Shown: positions 1 through 6,621 of the stretch, in pieces | How positions within the stretch are numbered: position 1 is the first letter of the stretch | Layout: every line of letters starts with the position of its first letter | From: Spirochaetales bacterium | Lineage (GTDB): Bacteria; Spirochaetota; Spirochaetia; SPDA01 | Direction: 5' to 3' | DNA length: 8,098 nucleotides | Assembly (NCBI GenBank): GCA_004525155.1 | Contig: SPDA01000068.1 | Coordinates: forward strand, 1 to 8,098 | Position numbers and translations under genes: made by a program | The notes under the pieces: generated by a model | The model's input: only the letters and a program-made list of their open reading frames with translations | Told to the model about the DNA's origin: nothing | Database searches by the model: none

Positions 1-302
1 CGGAACCCCGAGAGGATCAGCATGTCGCCGCCGTAACCGCTGCCGATTAGCCTGAGGATGTAGCCGCTGCCGCCGTCAGGAAAAACGAGGGGATAATACC
101 CCTTAACCGCGGGATTGTCCTCCACGAGGTTTTCCTCCCCTATTTCGCCTCCGCCGGCGACTGCCTTGAGTCCCTCCAGCAGGGTCTTTCGCTTGTATTC
201 CCTGATCGCCGGTTCCGTAATGGAATTGACGAATGCGAGCAGGATCGCGGAAATAGCGCAGATGAGGGCCAGTTTACCGCCTATGGCCAGGGTTTTTTTC
301 AT
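1..302 (-). CDS. rnfG: RNF electron transport complex subunit G, N-terminal 100 codons (cut by window edge)
   Basis: The reading frame opens with ATG at 302-300 and stays open to base 1, so only the first 100 residues are present. Residues 1-9 are basic and polar; about 10-28 form one hydrophobic membrane anchor followed by a presumably periplasmic domain. The stretch GSGYGGDMLIL (about 88-97) matches the conserved RnfG/NqrC-type FMN-binding domain. In this family FMN is joined covalently to a threonine in an S/T-G-A-T motif; that site would lie beyond the left edge and cannot be checked. The start overlaps the rnfD stop as ATGA, with a purine-rich AAGGCGG about 8 nt upstream serving as ribosome binding site. 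Its role is to pass electrons within the membrane-bound RNF complex. Identification rests on both the partial sequence and the position after rnfC and rnfD. Confidence 0.88.
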   Translation of the reverse strand, partial: MKKTLAIGGKLALICAISAILLAFVNSITEPAIREYKRKTLLEGLKAVAGGGEIGEENLVEDNPAVKGYYPLVFPDGGSGYILRLIGSGYGGDMLILSGF

Positions 303-1420
303 GACGGAACCGCCTTACGGGCAATTCCGAAACGATCGGGCCCCGTAAACCGGTTGATGAGAGGCACAAAAATATTCATGAGTATAATGGCGAGAGAGAC
401 ACCTTCCGGAAAAGATCCGTAAAAACGGATTAGAAAGGTGAAAAAGCCCGCCCCGATGCCGAAGATAATCTGGCCTTTGCCGGTGAGCGGAGAGGTCACC
501 ATATCCGTGGCCATGTAGAGCGCACCGAGCATGAGACCGCCGGAAAACAGGTTGAAGATTATATCGCCGCTGAAAAACCCGCCGCCGAACTTGAGTCCGC
601 CGAAAATCCAGGAAAGTACCCCGAACGAAACGATGTAGGTAACGGGCACCTGCCAGGTGATGATCTTTTTTATAAATAAATAGACCGCGCCCAGAAGAAG
701 CAGAAAGGTTGAAATTTCACCGATGCTGCCCGGTATATTGCCGAAAAATAGGTCCAGATAACCTCCGGGGACAGGCTTCCCCGCGCCGGTAAAGATGTGT
801 TCATTGAGCCATCCTGTCCAGGCCGTATCCATGGCGCTCCGCGCATAGCCCGACTGGTTAAGAAAATCCATGGGACCCGATGCACCGCCGGTGTAATCCA
901 TCATGCCCGTCTTAAGAAATCCCAGTGGAGTGGGTCCCGTAACAGCGTCCAGCGAAGGGTTTAACGCCCTGGGCAGCTGCCAGGTCGTCATGCCTCCGGT
1001 CCAGGAGAAAAACACGAAAACCCTGCCGGCAAGCGCCGGGTTCATCCAGTTGGCTCCAAGACCGCCGAAAGACCATTTGACCACCAGAATGGCAAAAAGT
1101 GAGGCAATAATGGGGATAAACAGGGGAACGCCGGCGGGCATATTGAGCCCCACCAGAAGGCCGGTGAGAAAGGCGCTCCCGTCCTGCACCGTAATTTTCT
1201 TGAAGATTCTGGCTGCAGCCAGCTCGCCCGCTACCGCCGCCGCAATCGATACGATCAGCACCACGAGGGCCCTGATGCCGAAAACATAGACTCCCCAGGC
1301 GGAAGCCGGCAGGAGGCAGATGCTCACCGCCCACATTATCTTTGCCGTGGAATCCTGGTGATGCAGCTGCGGAGAGGTCATCATTAAACGCTGTTTTTCC
1401 ATGGTTGCGTTCTCGCTCAT
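299..1420 (-). CDS. rnfD: RNF electron transport complex subunit D (membrane flavoprotein)
   Basis: This 373-residue integral membrane protein belongs to the RnfD/NqrB family, which carries covalently bound FMN and takes part in ion-coupled electron transfer between ferredoxin and NAD. Hydrophobic segments lie at roughly 30-68, 84-116, 236-252, 257-275, 285-304, 315-333 and 341-356. Family signatures include PSPQLHH-like TSPQLHH (15-21), GANWMNPALAGR (122-133), LDAVTGPTPL (157-166) and YMATDMVTSP (302-311). Thr164 in TGPT is the expected FMN attachment residue. I chose ATG at 1420 because it overlaps the rnfC stop by 4 bp and has GAAGG about 7 nt upstream; a longer in-frame ATG at 1516 would add 32 residues lying wholly inside rnfC and lacking family character. 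RnfD rather than NqrB is favoured because the upstream gene is an Fe-S RnfC, not NqrA. Confidence 0.95.
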   Translation of the reverse strand: MSENATMEKQRLMMTSPQLHHQDSTAKIMWAVSICLLPASAWGVYVFGIRALVVLIVSIAAAVAGELAAARIFKKITVQDGSAFLTGLLVGLNMPAGVPLFIPIIASLFAILVVKWSFGGLGANWMNPALAGRVFVFFSWTGGMTTWQLPRALNPSLDAVTGPTPLGFLKTGMMDYTGGASGPMDFLNQSGYARSAMDTAWTGWLNEHIFTGAGKPVPGGYLDLFFGNIPGSIGEISTFLLLLGAVYLFIKKIITWQVPVTYIVSFGVLSWIFGGLKFGGGFFSGDIIFNLFSGGLMLGALYMATDMVTSPLTGKGQIIFGIGAGFFTFLIRFYGSFPEGVSLAIILMNIFVPLINRFTGPDRFGIARKAVPS

Positions 1421-2748
1421 GATTTTACCTTCATTTTCCGAAGCATAAGTTTGCCGAGTTTCATGGACTGTACCAGCGGAATCTGCGCCGGACAGGCATA
1501 GGCGCAGCAGCCGCACTCCTTGCAGTCCATGAGCCCCTCACCTTCGGCTTCACCGTATTCGAGATGATCAATCTGCTTGGCGAGCCTGGTCGGGTTGAGT
1601 CCCATGGGACAGACTTTTACGCACCTGCCGCAATGAATACAGGAGGTACGCGCCGCGGTTTTCACCTCTTTCCGTGTCAGTACGAGCACGCCGGAGGTTC
1701 CCTTGACTACGGGGGTATCGAGATTGTATATGGTGAATCCCATCATGGGGCCGCCGACAACGATTTTCGCGGGTTCTTCCGTGAAACCGCCGCATTCATC
1801 GAGAAGGTTCTGAATAGGTGTCCCGATTCTCACCTTTAGGTTCGACGGATTCTTTATGCCGCCTCCCGTAACAGTAACAATGCGTTCTATTAGGGGTTTT
1901 TCAAAGACAACGGCCTCGTAAATGGCAAAAACGGTGCCGATATTGGAGACAACTGCGCCGATGTCGATGGGGAGACCGCCTGACGGCACCTCCCGGTTTA
2001 TAATGGCCTTCAGAAGCTGTTTTTCGTCGCCCTGGGGATACTTTATCTGGAGAGGTACTACCTCCACAGGAAGACCGGAATTCGCTGCGGCGGCGGTCAT
2101 GATTTCGATGGCATCCGGCTTGTTGATTTCTATGCCGATACAAATTCGTTCAGGTTCGAGGATTTTTGCGATAATCCTTATGCCTTCGAAAATTTCTTTC
2201 GTTTTTTCAAGCATTATTCGGTAATCAGCGGTCAGATAGGGTTCACACTCCACTCCGTTCACCACGAAGGTATAGACCTTTTTGTCCCTGGGAATGCTGA
2301 ATTTTACATGAGTCGGGAAGGCTGCCCCTCCAAGGCCGACGATCCCCAGCAGCGCAATTTTCTCCAGCAGATCCTTCGATGAAAGACCCGACCAGTCCAC
2401 CGGTTCCTGGCGCTTGCCGAGCCTGTCGAACTCGCCGACGGATTCTATGGTTACAGCCTGGCACCTGGAACCGTTCGGAAGATACAGCTCATCCAGGGAT
2501 TTGACCACTCCGGGCATGGGGCTGTGGATATTGGCGGAAATAAAACCCTTGCTTTTACCCAGGAGCATGCCTTCCTTGACTTCGTCTCCCGGTGCCACGA
2601 GGCATTCACAGGGGGCGCCGATATGCTGGGTGAGAGGTACTTTGCACAATGAAGGCAGCAGCGCGTTTCTGATGGCAGATGAGGCAGAAATATGCTTTCT
2701 GCCGGGAGGATGCAGTCCCCCCTTGGGAAAACTCCTTATATTGCTCAT
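1417..2748 (-). CDS. rnfC: RNF electron transport complex subunit C (NADH/FMN-binding, two 4Fe-4S clusters)
   Basis: This 443-residue peripheral subunit is where NAD(H) meets the RNF complex. It starts with the RnfC signature GGLHPPGRK (10-18), followed by a barrel-sandwich/biotinyl-like part with HSPMPG (75-80). The NADH/FMN-binding Rossmann-like core resembles NuoF: GLGGAAFPTHVK (138-149) and VNGVECEPYLTAD (163-175). An SLBB-type stretch follows at about 285-340 with VGGPMMGF (331-338). Two ferredoxin-type 4Fe-4S motifs close the protein: C370, C373, C376, C380 and C409, C412, C415, C419, each followed by proline; C414 is an extra cysteine. The short tail after the second cluster is like compact clostridial and spirochaetal forms, without the long repeat-rich tail of many proteobacterial RnfC. 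Its ATG overlaps the upstream stop as ATGA; the nearest strong GGAG lies about 15 nt away, so translational coupling probably matters. Confidence 0.97.
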   Translation of the reverse strand: MSNIRSFPKGGLHPPGRKHISASSAIRNALLPSLCKVPLTQHIGAPCECLVAPGDEVKEGMLLGKSKGFISANIHSPMPGVVKSLDELYLPNGSRCQAVTIESVGEFDRLGKRQEPVDWSGLSSKDLLEKIALLGIVGLGGAAFPTHVKFSIPRDKKVYTFVVNGVECEPYLTADYRIMLEKTKEIFEGIRIIAKILEPERICIGIEINKPDAIEIMTAAAANSGLPVEVVPLQIKYPQGDEKQLLKAIINREVPSGGLPIDIGAVVSNIGTVFAIYEAVVFEKPLIERIVTVTGGGIKNPSNLKVRIGTPIQNLLDECGGFTEEPAKIVVGGPMMGFTIYNLDTPVVKGTSGVLVLTRKEVKTAARTSCIHCGRCVKVCPMGLNPTRLAKQIDHLEYGEAEGEGLMDCKECGCCAYACPAQIPLVQSMKLGKLMLRKMKVKS

Positions 2749-4331
2749 GCTGCTTCGCGTTTTCTCCTTTGTACGAAATCTTTAATACCATACAAACTGC
2801 CCGCTGTCAAAGGGTTCCGTACAAATATGACATGGGAGAAAAAGAATATGCCCGTCAGACAATGAATTATAATATAAAACAGGTTTATCGCCGGAGGAGT
2901 GATGTTACGAACACTGACAACGGACGGATTGCGGAGCGAATAGAGGAGATTCATCATGCTTTTTTCGGTCTGAAGGCCGGCCAGGCGCGCCCGGTACCAT
3001 TCATCGTTGAATGAAAGGACAGGCTTCTGTTCCTGTTTTAACGCATCGCCTTCATGCCGGTAGGCGGTGACCATGACCCCGGTCCCGGCCCCGGGATAGA
3101 CGTACCTGCCGCCGTAGTAATAACCATCCTGGTATGCCGCATGGCACATATAATCGTAAAGGTTGGGCAGGCCGTTCCCGCTGTAGTAATGAAGTTTTTC
3201 AATCGCATCCCTCGACATGCCTGACAGGCCCGGAAACGGATCCGGCTGCGGGATAGCCGGCATGCCCCGGACGGGAGAAATCAGGTTGAACAGGGGGAAA
3301 AGCAGAAAAAATACGAGGATACCTACGAGAAGCATATCCTTACTCCAGGTTAATTCCAGCTTTTCCTTTACCCTCCGAAGGGGCTGGTAGAAAAAGGGCT
3401 GATGTTCAAACCTGCTTTTCTTGACCAGGTAAAGGAGCCCGACTCCAAGCAGGACGAAAAGATCCGTGAGAAAACTCAAGAAAAGCAGGAGCCCTGGTAA
3501 AATACTCTTAAGGGCGACTGACACGGTTATGGTTGTTATCAGCATCCCCGCGGAACAGATGATTATCTGCCTTTCCACGATATCGTTCTGATTGTCCCTG
3601 TATCCGGTATAGAGGAACTGTTTAAGCCAGGGCATGATCTGCAGCATCAGTCTCGCCCAGCAGTAATAAAGAATCCCGCAGGCCGCAAGAATGTAAACAT
3701 TGCCGTTCAGTAAAACGATGATAAAAGGGATACTGCCCAATACCAGGAGAAGCGGCTTGAAACGGATAAGCAGAATTACGAGAAGGACGAACAGGGCGAA
3801 TGCCGCGGCATAGACAAGCTTCATGACAACATTGTATTCGGCAAGGCGTATGTCCTTCGCCTCCCCGTTTACCGCTTCGCGCAGGGCCGGGCGGAGGGAG
3901 CTCAAGAATACCAGCGGATGCTTCGAAGCGGGGATGTAGAAGACATGCCAGTTCCGGCCGCCCCTGGATGCCGTGAAATAACCGGACATGCGGCGCATGA
4001 AGTCGTCGTACCGCGGATCGAGTTCATCGAAACGGGAGGAAATTTCGGAAACCGGCAGCGTGCCGAAAGTATCGAGACTTTCCCTGAAGCTTACCATGCT
4101 GCTTCCCGCGTAGAGAGGTTCCGGAAAACCCGCGTCCGTCACTATCTCCGCGATTCCCGAAGGGGTAAGCCCGCCCGCATCCGGCACGAGCAGAGTATAA
4201 TATCCCTTCCAGACTTGCGAATATTTCTGGAAAACAGGGAGAAAACTCAAGGTCCCGCTCAACAGGATAAAAAGCGCAACAACGCAGAGGATGCAAAGGA
4301 ACATGGACAAACGCGCAATGGATGATTTCAT
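2745..4331 (-). CDS. Uncharacterised eight-segment membrane protein heading the rnf operon
   Basis: I do not recognise this 528-residue protein. Predicted membrane segments are about 9-31, 171-190, 193-210, 212-228, 255-275, 279-302, 332-353 and 481-503. Basic residues cluster at 190-192, 227-254, 304-332 and 504-526, so by the positive-inside rule residues 32-170 and 354-480 both face the periplasm. The second outer region is rich in tyrosine and glycine, including YQDGYYYGGRYVYPGAG (400-416). No cysteine clusters, nucleotide-binding motif or covalent-flavin motif are visible. The gene overlaps rnfC by ATGA and is first after the promoter, so it is made together with RNF. A role in RNF assembly, flavin or electron delivery, or ion coupling is inference from position only. 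The start at 4331 is preceded by no clear ribosome binding site. Confidence 0.85.
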   Translation of the reverse strand: MKSSIARLSMFLCILCVVALFILLSGTLSFLPVFQKYSQVWKGYYTLLVPDAGGLTPSGIAEIVTDAGFPEPLYAGSSMVSFRESLDTFGTLPVSEISSRFDELDPRYDDFMRRMSGYFTASRGGRNWHVFYIPASKHPLVFLSSLRPALREAVNGEAKDIRLAEYNVVMKLVYAAAFALFVLLVILLIRFKPLLLVLGSIPFIIVLLNGNVYILAACGILYYCWARLMLQIMPWLKQFLYTGYRDNQNDIVERQIIICSAGMLITTITVSVALKSILPGLLLFLSFLTDLFVLLGVGLLYLVKKSRFEHQPFFYQPLRRVKEKLELTWSKDMLLVGILVFFLLFPLFNLISPVRGMPAIPQPDPFPGLSGMSRDAIEKLHYYSGNGLPNLYDYMCHAAYQDGYYYGGRYVYPGAGTGVMVTAYRHEGDALKQEQKPVLSFNDEWYRARLAGLQTEKSMMNLLYSLRNPSVVSVRNITPPAINLFYIIIHCLTGIFFFSHVIFVRNPLTAGSLYGIKDFVQRRKREAA

Positions 4332-4342
4332 ATCTGTTTAAC

Positions 4343-4363
4343 AGGCTATTTTCCTTTTAGCCT
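4343..4363. repeat. Inverted repeat AGGCTA-N9-TAGCCT over the rnf promoter -10
   Basis: Six-base arms at 4343-4348 and 4358-4363 are exact reverse complements separated by 9 bp. The inferred rnf transcript starts near 4341, downstream of the repeat, so it would act as DNA rather than as an RNA hairpin. Its position fits an operator for a dimeric regulator. Arms this short can occur by chance. Confidence 0.4.
4348..4353 (-). promoter_or_regulatory. -10 element of the rnf operon promoter
   Basis: On the minus strand this reads GAAAAT, 17 bp downstream of a consensus TTGACA. It partly lies in the left arm and loop of the inverted repeat 4343-4363, so a protein bound to that repeat would compete with RNA polymerase. 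The assignment is by pattern only. Confidence 0.6.
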
Positions 4364-4369
4364 TCATCT

Positions 4370-4381
4370 TTGTCAAGACAA
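4370..4381. repeat. Palindrome TTGTC-AA-GACAA over the rnf promoter -35
   Basis: Five-base arms with a 2-bp centre exactly cover the TTGACA -35 read on the minus strand. Together with the repeat at 4343-4363 this places two dyads on one promoter. A third short dyad, ACCCG-C-CGGGT, lies at 4409-4419. The remaining intergenic DNA between 4332 and 4458 shows nothing else I can support. Confidence 0.35.
4371..4376 (-). promoter_or_regulatory. -35 element of the rnf operon promoter
   Basis: Read on the minus strand the bases are TTGACA, a perfect sigma70 -35 match. It is followed after 17 bp by GAAAAT at 4353-4348, matching TATAAT at four of six positions. Transcription would begin near 4341, only about 10 nt before the ATG at 4331. 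This is the only good promoter seen upstream of the four-gene chain. A 12-bp palindrome (4370-4381) covers this element. Confidence 0.65.
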
Positions 4382-4443
4382 GCCGGTGGTTTATTGGCAG
4401 GCGAAAAGACCCGCCGGGTTTCCTGTACTAATTCCGCAAGCTG

Positions 4444-4452
4444 TGGTATTTT
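4444..4452 (+). promoter_or_regulatory. Possible extended -10 promoter for the P-loop/Asp23-like gene
   Basis: TG-N-TATTTT reads as an extended -10 (TG at 4444-4445, hexamer 4447-4452). Extended -10 promoters need little or no -35, and only a poor one is seen (TGTACT, 4424-4429). Transcription would begin about base 4459, the A of the start codon, giving a leaderless mRNA. That agrees with the absence of a ribosome binding site before this gene. Confidence 0.35.
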
Positions 4453-4458
4453 GTATAG

Positions 4459-5316
4459 ATGAAAAGTGTTCTTCACCATTTTTCCTATCTGTTGCGCGGT
4501 GTCAAGGTTTTTGCCCTTATCGGCAAGAGCGGAACCGGCAAGAGTTTCCGCGCAAAACTGGTGGCTGAAAAACACGGCATAGGAATGATCATCGACGACG
4601 GGCTTCTGATTAGTGAAGACAGAATTCTCGCCGGCCGATCCGCAAAAAAGGAAAAAATCTATCTGTCCGCGGTTAAAACAGCGCTCTTCGACGATCCCCT
4701 CCACAGGATGGAGGTGACGAAAGCCCTGAAAAAGGAAAGCTTCAAACGGCTGCTGATTATCGGCACCTCGGAAGGCATGGCGAAAAAAATAGCCGAGAGG
4801 CTGGACCTGCCGCCGCCTTCGAGATTCATCAGGATCGAGGAAATTGCAACTGAGGACGAAATAAAACAGGCTGTACATTCGCGCAACACGGAGGGCAAGC
4901 ACGTAATTCCCGTGCCGGCGATAGAGATAAAAAGAAATTACCCGCACATTTTCTACGATACGATAAAGGTTTTTTTGAAAAAACGCATGTCGCTTAAAAA
5001 AAATTCAGCAGGCTTCGAAAAATCGGTAGTCCGTACCGAATTCAACACCAGGGGCAAAGTCTCCCTGTCCGAGGCGGCACTGGCGCAGATGGTCATGCAC
5101 TGCACAGACGAATTTGACAATCAGATAAAAATAAGCAAGGTGACCGTGCAGGACGAAGGCAACTCCTACCGCATGCACATCCAGATACACGTTCCCTACG
5201 GTTACCAGCTTGTCGGCAACATATACGAACTGCAGCAGTACATCCTGAACAGCATAGAAAAACACACCGGCATCCTGATAAAGGAAATTAATATCACAAT
5301 AGATAAAATAAAATAA
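4459..5316 (+). CDS. P-loop NTP-binding protein with C-terminal Asp23/Gls24-like domain
   Basis: This 285-residue cytoplasmic protein has two parts. The N-terminal part begins almost at once with a Walker A loop, GKSGTGKS (22-29), then possible acidic metal-binding residues D46-D47 after a hydrophobic strand (GMIIDD), a second strand RLLIIG (97-102), and a charged stretch with EGKHVIPVPAIEIKR (145-159). The C-terminal part (about 190-283) resembles the Asp23/Gls24 (DUF322) fold: KVSLSEAALAQMV, then alternating strands, VPYGYQLVGNIYELQQYI and a final INITIDKI strand. Family members are linked to envelope stress or act as membrane-associated scaffolds in Firmicutes; what they do here is unknown. 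ATP or GTP binding is supported by the motif, but hydrolysis is not. The gene is divergent from the rnf operon. The ATG at 4459 lacks a ribosome binding site; an in-frame TTG at 4492 would still keep the P-loop. Confidence 0.88.
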   Translation: MKSVLHHFSYLLRGVKVFALIGKSGTGKSFRAKLVAEKHGIGMIIDDGLLISEDRILAGRSAKKEKIYLSAVKTALFDDPLHRMEVTKALKKESFKRLLIIGTSEGMAKKIAERLDLPPPSRFIRIEEIATEDEIKQAVHSRNTEGKHVIPVPAIEIKRNYPHIFYDTIKVFLKKRMSLKKNSAGFEKSVVRTEFNTRGKVSLSEAALAQMVMHCTDEFDNQIKISKVTVQDEGNSYRMHIQIHVPYGYQLVGNIYELQQYILNSIEKHTGILIKEINITIDKIK

Positions 5317-5330
5317 AAATTTAATTATGT

Positions 5331-5359
5331 TTGACAAGTGTATGAATTATTTTTAAAAT
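5331..5359 (+). promoter_or_regulatory. Near-consensus sigma70-like promoter for the TPR protein gene
   Basis: TTGACA at 5331-5336 is followed by exactly 17 bp and TAAAAT at 5354-5359 (five of six consensus positions), in a markedly AT-rich 60-bp gap. The inferred start near 5366 leaves an 11-nt leader consisting of little more than the ribosome binding site. The downstream gene therefore probably has its own promoter rather than depending on read-through from the P-loop gene. Confidence 0.68.
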
Positions 5360-5365
5360 GTATTT

Positions 5366-5370
5366 GGAGG
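5366..5370 (+). promoter_or_regulatory. Ribosome binding site fixing the start of the TPR protein gene
   Basis: GGAGG lies 6 nt before ATG 5377. It selects that ATG, giving a clean signal peptide, over an in-frame GTG at 5338, which would lie inside the promoter. Confidence 0.8.
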
Positions 5371-5376
5371 ATAAGC

Positions 5377-6621
5377 ATGAAAGTATCGAGAATTACATGT
5401 ACCCTTATCGCCCTGATCCTGTTTTTGTCAGCCGGAACGGCGTTCGGACAGGTTCCGTCGCTTTTCCTTTCCGAATCGGATTATTTCAAGGTATATTCCG
5501 AAATAAGTGCGGATCACGCAGACCTGACCGCGGCCAAAATGGAGGCTTTCCTCGACCTTTTCAACTCGCAGCTCCGCTTTGACTTAAACGGCCTGCCCGC
5601 GAAAATGACTGTCAGAATTTTCAAGAGCAAGGAACGTTTCAACACTTATATAAAGACGATCATCGATGAGGAAAAAAATAATTTCGTATTTCTCCAGTAT
5701 TCCGATCCGGCCAAAAGCGAGCTTGTCGGCTATTATTCGGAAACCGCGGAATACGATACGGCCCTTATCCGGCACGGTTTTCTGCAGTTTTTAAAAACAT
5801 TCGTCCGCAACCCCCCCCTGTGGCTCCAGACCGGTTTTGCCGTGTACTTTGAAAAAAGCCAGTTTGATGCTGAAAACCAGATTGCCGTATTCAAGGAAAA
5901 CCTGAGCTGGCTGCCGACGATTAAGTCGCTGATCGACACCGCCGTTTCCGGCGGGAGCACCGGCACGAACAGTTTTCTTTCCGTCAACGACCTTCTGGGA
6001 CCAGGGGCGGAAGTACTCAGAACAAAAAAGGATTTGTTTTACGCCCAGACCTGGGGACTCGTCACCTTCCTTATCGGTTCTGAAAACAAGCAGAACAACC
6101 GTCTTCTCTGGGATTCCATAAGCCGCCTGAAACCGGCTCTCTCCCAGAGGGAAAACGAGGACATTGTAAAAACAAAGGTATTCTCCTGGGCAAGCAGAAC
6201 GGCACTGATCAACGATTTCGTCAGCTTCATAAGTTCCATCAAGACATTTCCCGACCTTCTCCGTGACGGTGTAGACCTGTATACCATGGGAGACCTTACG
6301 GGAGCGGAATCGAGTTTTATAAAAGCGGTAGCCATGCAGGGAGAGCACTACCTCCCCTACTATTACCTGGGGCCCATTCAGTATTCTAAAAAGGACTACT
6401 CCCTGGCCGAGTATTACTACCAGTCGGCCCTCATCCTCGGGGCGAACGCGGACCTTATCTATTATGCCCTCGGAGTGAACGCCTTCGCGGACAGCCGCTA
6501 CAACGATGCGGAAAACTACTTAAACCAGGCAGTTTCGCTCAACGCGGCCGAATATACAGATAAAACCCAGAAACTTCTGAAGAGAATCGAAGGACTCAAG
6601 CTGAACCAGGCTACCCCCTGA
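5377..6621 (+). CDS. Secreted peptidase-MA-like (probably inactive) protein with C-terminal TPR repeats
   Basis: This 414-residue protein begins with a signal peptide: K2 and R5, a hydrophobic core at 7-18, and a likely cut between G24 and Q25 (AFG-Q). No lipobox cysteine is present at the cut, so it is probably periplasmic or exported. Residues 35-290 look like the peptidase MA/DUF1570 gluzincin domain: the helix ALIRHGFLQFLKTF (129-142), PLWLQTGFAVYFE (147-159) and YAQTWGLVTFLI (222-233). Active members carry HExxH and W-L-x-E-G; here these read HGFLQ (133-137) and WLQTG (149-153), so only the first histidine of the catalytic set remains. Three TPR-like repeats follow at about 293-325, 327-358 and 360-391. 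The protein is more likely a binding scaffold than an enzyme. It overlaps pcnB tail to tail by 11 bp. Confidence 0.85.
   Translation: MKVSRITCTLIALILFLSAGTAFGQVPSLFLSESDYFKVYSEISADHADLTAAKMEAFLDLFNSQLRFDLNGLPAKMTVRIFKSKERFNTYIKTIIDEEKNNFVFLQYSDPAKSELVGYYSETAEYDTALIRHGFLQFLKTFVRNPPLWLQTGFAVYFEKSQFDAENQIAVFKENLSWLPTIKSLIDTAVSGGSTGTNSFLSVNDLLGPGAEVLRTKKDLFYAQTWGLVTFLIGSENKQNNRLLWDSISRLKPALSQRENEDIVKTKVFSWASRTALINDFVSFISSIKTFPDLLRDGVDLYTMGDLTGAESSFIKAVAMQGEHYLPYYYLGPIQYSKKDYSLAEYYYQSALILGANADLIYYALGVNAFADSRYNDAENYLNQAVSLNAAEYTDKTQKLLKRIEGLKLNQATP

Noticed and set aside
1421..1516. 32-codon N-terminal extension of rnfD from an upstream ATG
   Set aside because: It lies entirely within rnfC in another frame, lacks family-like sequence, and the ATG at 1420 has both a 4-bp overlap and a ribosome binding site.
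299..2748. Na+-translocating NADH:quinone reductase (Nqr) genes instead of rnf
   Set aside because: The protein upstream of the B/D-type subunit has two 4Fe-4S motifs and the RnfC opening, whereas NqrA lacks them.
3918..4325. 135-codon plus-strand open frame opposite the membrane protein
   Set aside because: Antisense to a periplasmic loop and first helix of a well-supported coding gene; no ribosome binding site or domain features.
4357..4947. 196-codon minus-strand open frame opposite the P-loop gene
   Set aside because: Composition is that of a shadow frame, with no recognisable domain, and the opposite strand encodes a convincing two-domain protein.
5317..5340. Intrinsic terminator after the P-loop gene
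   Set aside because: The gap is AT-rich but contains no stem of useful length before a U-tract.
5338..5376. GTG start extending the TPR protein by 13 residues
   Set aside because: It would place coding sequence inside a near-consensus promoter and spoil the signal peptide; GGAGG points to ATG 5377.
5791..6348. 185-codon minus-strand open frame opposite the TPR gene
   Set aside because: No family character; the plus strand carries a signal peptide, domain signatures and TPRs over the same bases.
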